Source: Pyropia yezoensis (taxonomy: Eukaryota > Rhodophyta > Bangiophyceae > Bangiales > Bangiaceae). From it: a stretch of DNA of 64,000 bases. The stretch covers positions 1,356,425 through 1,420,424 of the forward strand of contig CM020618.1 of assembly GCA_009829735.1 (NCBI GenBank), given 5' to 3'. A program made the translations under genes and the position numbers. Position 1 is the stretch's first letter. Each line of letters begins with the position of its first letter. This document shows positions 62,460 to 64,000 of this stretch, piece by piece. The notes under the pieces are model-generated. The model made no database searches, was not told the origin of the DNA, and was given only the letters and a program-made list of their open reading frames with translations.

Positions 62460-64000
62460 TGTGGTGCAGCGGGGTGGGGGAGGGGGCGGGCCGTTGGGAT
62501 AAGCGCGGGTGGTGTCCAACTCAAGAATAGAACCGCACCGTGGGCCTGGATAGAGGCGTGCTGGTGTTGGCTGGTGATGAAGGTGACGATAGCGATGAGG
62601 CGGAGAGGGGGGATGGGGGTGCTGGGGTACAAGGTGGCGATGAGATGGGGAGTGGAGAAGCTGGGAGTGGATGCGGTGCGGGATGAAGCTGCTGGATGGC
62701 CACACGTTCTCCATCCCACCCGCCGCTCACCCCCTGCCTATGTACCCAAGGAATGCCCTCAACAGGACGACGTCCCGCTGCCACCACTGCCGCTCGCGGC
62801 ACACATGGCGCCACGGAAAGTCCCGCACAGAGGCGTGTCCGCAGCAGCGATCCCCCACCACAGGCGTACAGAAAGAGGGGATTGGAGGGGTGACACGGCT
62901 CCCGGTGGCACGACAGCGGCGCGACCCTCCCCTGCCCCAAAGCCATCGTCGACCATACCTTTTCCCACTTCCTTCGCAGTGGCCCTTCAGGAAACACGGC
63001 TGGCACGGGGGAGGCCACCGTGGCACGGATCCCCCCACCCCCCTCCGCTCCTCCTCGCCCTCCATCGGCCTTGCCTCACCCCCTCCCCGCGGGCGTTCCC
63101 ATGGCACCCGGAAGTAACGTGGCGTGCGCCCTTTCAGCTCCTAGCGGCGGCACGTACGTGTGCACAGAGCGGAGATAGGGCAGAGGGGGTGGGTGACGTC
63201 TGAACGGCCTCCACCGCTGCTGCCAGCCGGGGGGGGTGGGGGGTGGGGGAAGCGTCGGAGGAGCGAAATAGGGGCGCCAGAGCTTCTCCGCGCCCTTCTC
63301 CGTATCCCCCCTCATGCCCCTCGTTGCGGTGGGGGAGTGCCACAATCGTGTGGCCGCGGGGGGGGGGGCCAAAACGCCAGACACGACAGCGGTCCCCCCT
63401 CCTCGCTGCACAAAATCTGCGTCTCGCGTCTGCCGTACTATGTCTATGTACTTTCTCGGCCAAGAGAGTTCTTGTCGCCCATTGGGCCAGCAATGAAATG
63501 AGACCTCTTTGCGTCTACGATAAGAAAGTGGGAACCTAACCGTTTGCGTCTTCACTCTGGGAAAGGAGGAAACCTGCTCAGTTTTCTCCAAAGTCAAAGG
63601 GATCACCATCAATCGCTTGGCAAGCGGATGCCGACGAGAATGTCCGTGCATCCGCACGTCACCCACCTGCTCGGCTTGTTGATGGCAGCACGCTCAACCG
63701 GGACGCGGCCGGCTGTGCCGTTCAAGGCACGCCGCGGCGACCCGGCCAGAGGTCTGTTCGATCCTCCACATTCCCGTGCCACCACCTGGCAGCTGCCAAG
63801 TTCTCGTCGGTCTGGGCAGGCGGCCTCTGTTACTGCGCGCTGTCGCCTTGCATCCACAGGACGCGGCCGTCGACTCACGGCCGCCGCTGCCCCCCCCCCC
63901 CTCATTCACTGTCTGTCGGGTGCGCCACGGCATGACAAGCACCCTTGCGGCGGTGGACACATGGATGACAGCCGTGGGATGTGCCACGCGCGGCCGCCGC
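62460..64000. other. Upstream region of gene B copy 2
   Basis: This repeats 55434-56977 with small indels. No gene is supported. A second complete gene A would be expected to start about 390 bp beyond the window end. Confidence 0.6.

Larger units (their letters stand above)
51033..64000 (+). repeat. Tandem duplication with 7.03-kb period
   Basis: Positions 51033-56977 recur at 58063-64000 with an offset drifting from 7030 to about 7023. Nearly all differences are 1-bp indels in G or C runs, with few substitutions (for example T at 52433 against C at 59459). Each unit holds the 3' part or all of gene A (+), gene B (-) and their 1.9-kb divergent spacer. The second unit runs off the window. The left copy is cut by the scaffold gap. 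A true recent duplication and an unpurged haplotype or overlap error both fit. Confidence 0.97.

Overview
The window is nuclear DNA from a GC-rich eukaryote. Chromodomain Ty3/gypsy retrotransposons, a PIF/Harbinger transposon, a spliced arogenate-dehydrogenase-like gene, a condensin subunit gene and large secreted proteins rule out a prokaryote. Compact, intron-poor, very GC-rich genes with long homopolymers would suit a red alga of the Bangiales type, but that is inference. Three runs of exactly 500 N (16667-17166, 39473-39972, 50533-51032) are scaffold gaps.

Layout. 1-8890: Ty3/gypsy chromovirus E1 (5' LTR upstream of the window), inserted next to the 5' part of a second chromovirus E2 (8891-16666). 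17167 to about 23430: minus-strand chromovirus E3, badly frameshifted. 23564-24339: 3' end of a host membrane-protein gene. 25603-26750: two exons of an arogenate/prephenate dehydrogenase gene. About 26810-32452: composite retroelement E4, with gag and protease of one lineage fused to the chromodomain, antisense ORF and 3' LTR of an E1-like element. 33366-39472: a PIF/Harbinger region with transposase (+) and a Myb/NAM-associated-like second protein (-). 39973-41086: 5' end of an E1-family element (E5) lying inside a minus-strand condensin subunit 1-like gene (41087-42372 and probably further). 43318-45358: unassigned plus-strand coding-like segments. About 45560-46882: secreted NTR/TIMP-like, cysteine-rich protein gene (-). 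47160-49540: homopolymers and tandem repeats. 49660-50532: unidentified gene (-). 51033-64000: a 7.03-kb tandem duplication carrying a secreted cysteine-rich protein gene (A, +) convergent with a large malectin/PA14/IPT/sugar-dehydrogenase-like secreted protein gene (B, -).

Main points. (1) E1, E2 and E3, and a relic in E4, all end gag with the heptamer GGGAAAC, one sense codon and a stop. In E1, E2 and E3 pol lies in the -1 frame, and in E1 and E3 a stem-loop starts 6 nt downstream. This looks like a conserved -1 ribosomal frameshift signal. (2) E1, E2 and E4 carry a long antisense ORF between pol and the 3' LTR. Its protein is recognisably similar between the diverged elements E1 and E2, so it may be a real accessory gene. 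(3) Many host and transposon genes are broken by one-base indels in G/C runs. The two copies of gene B break at different runs, so many of these breaks are probably uncorrected read errors and not true pseudogenes.
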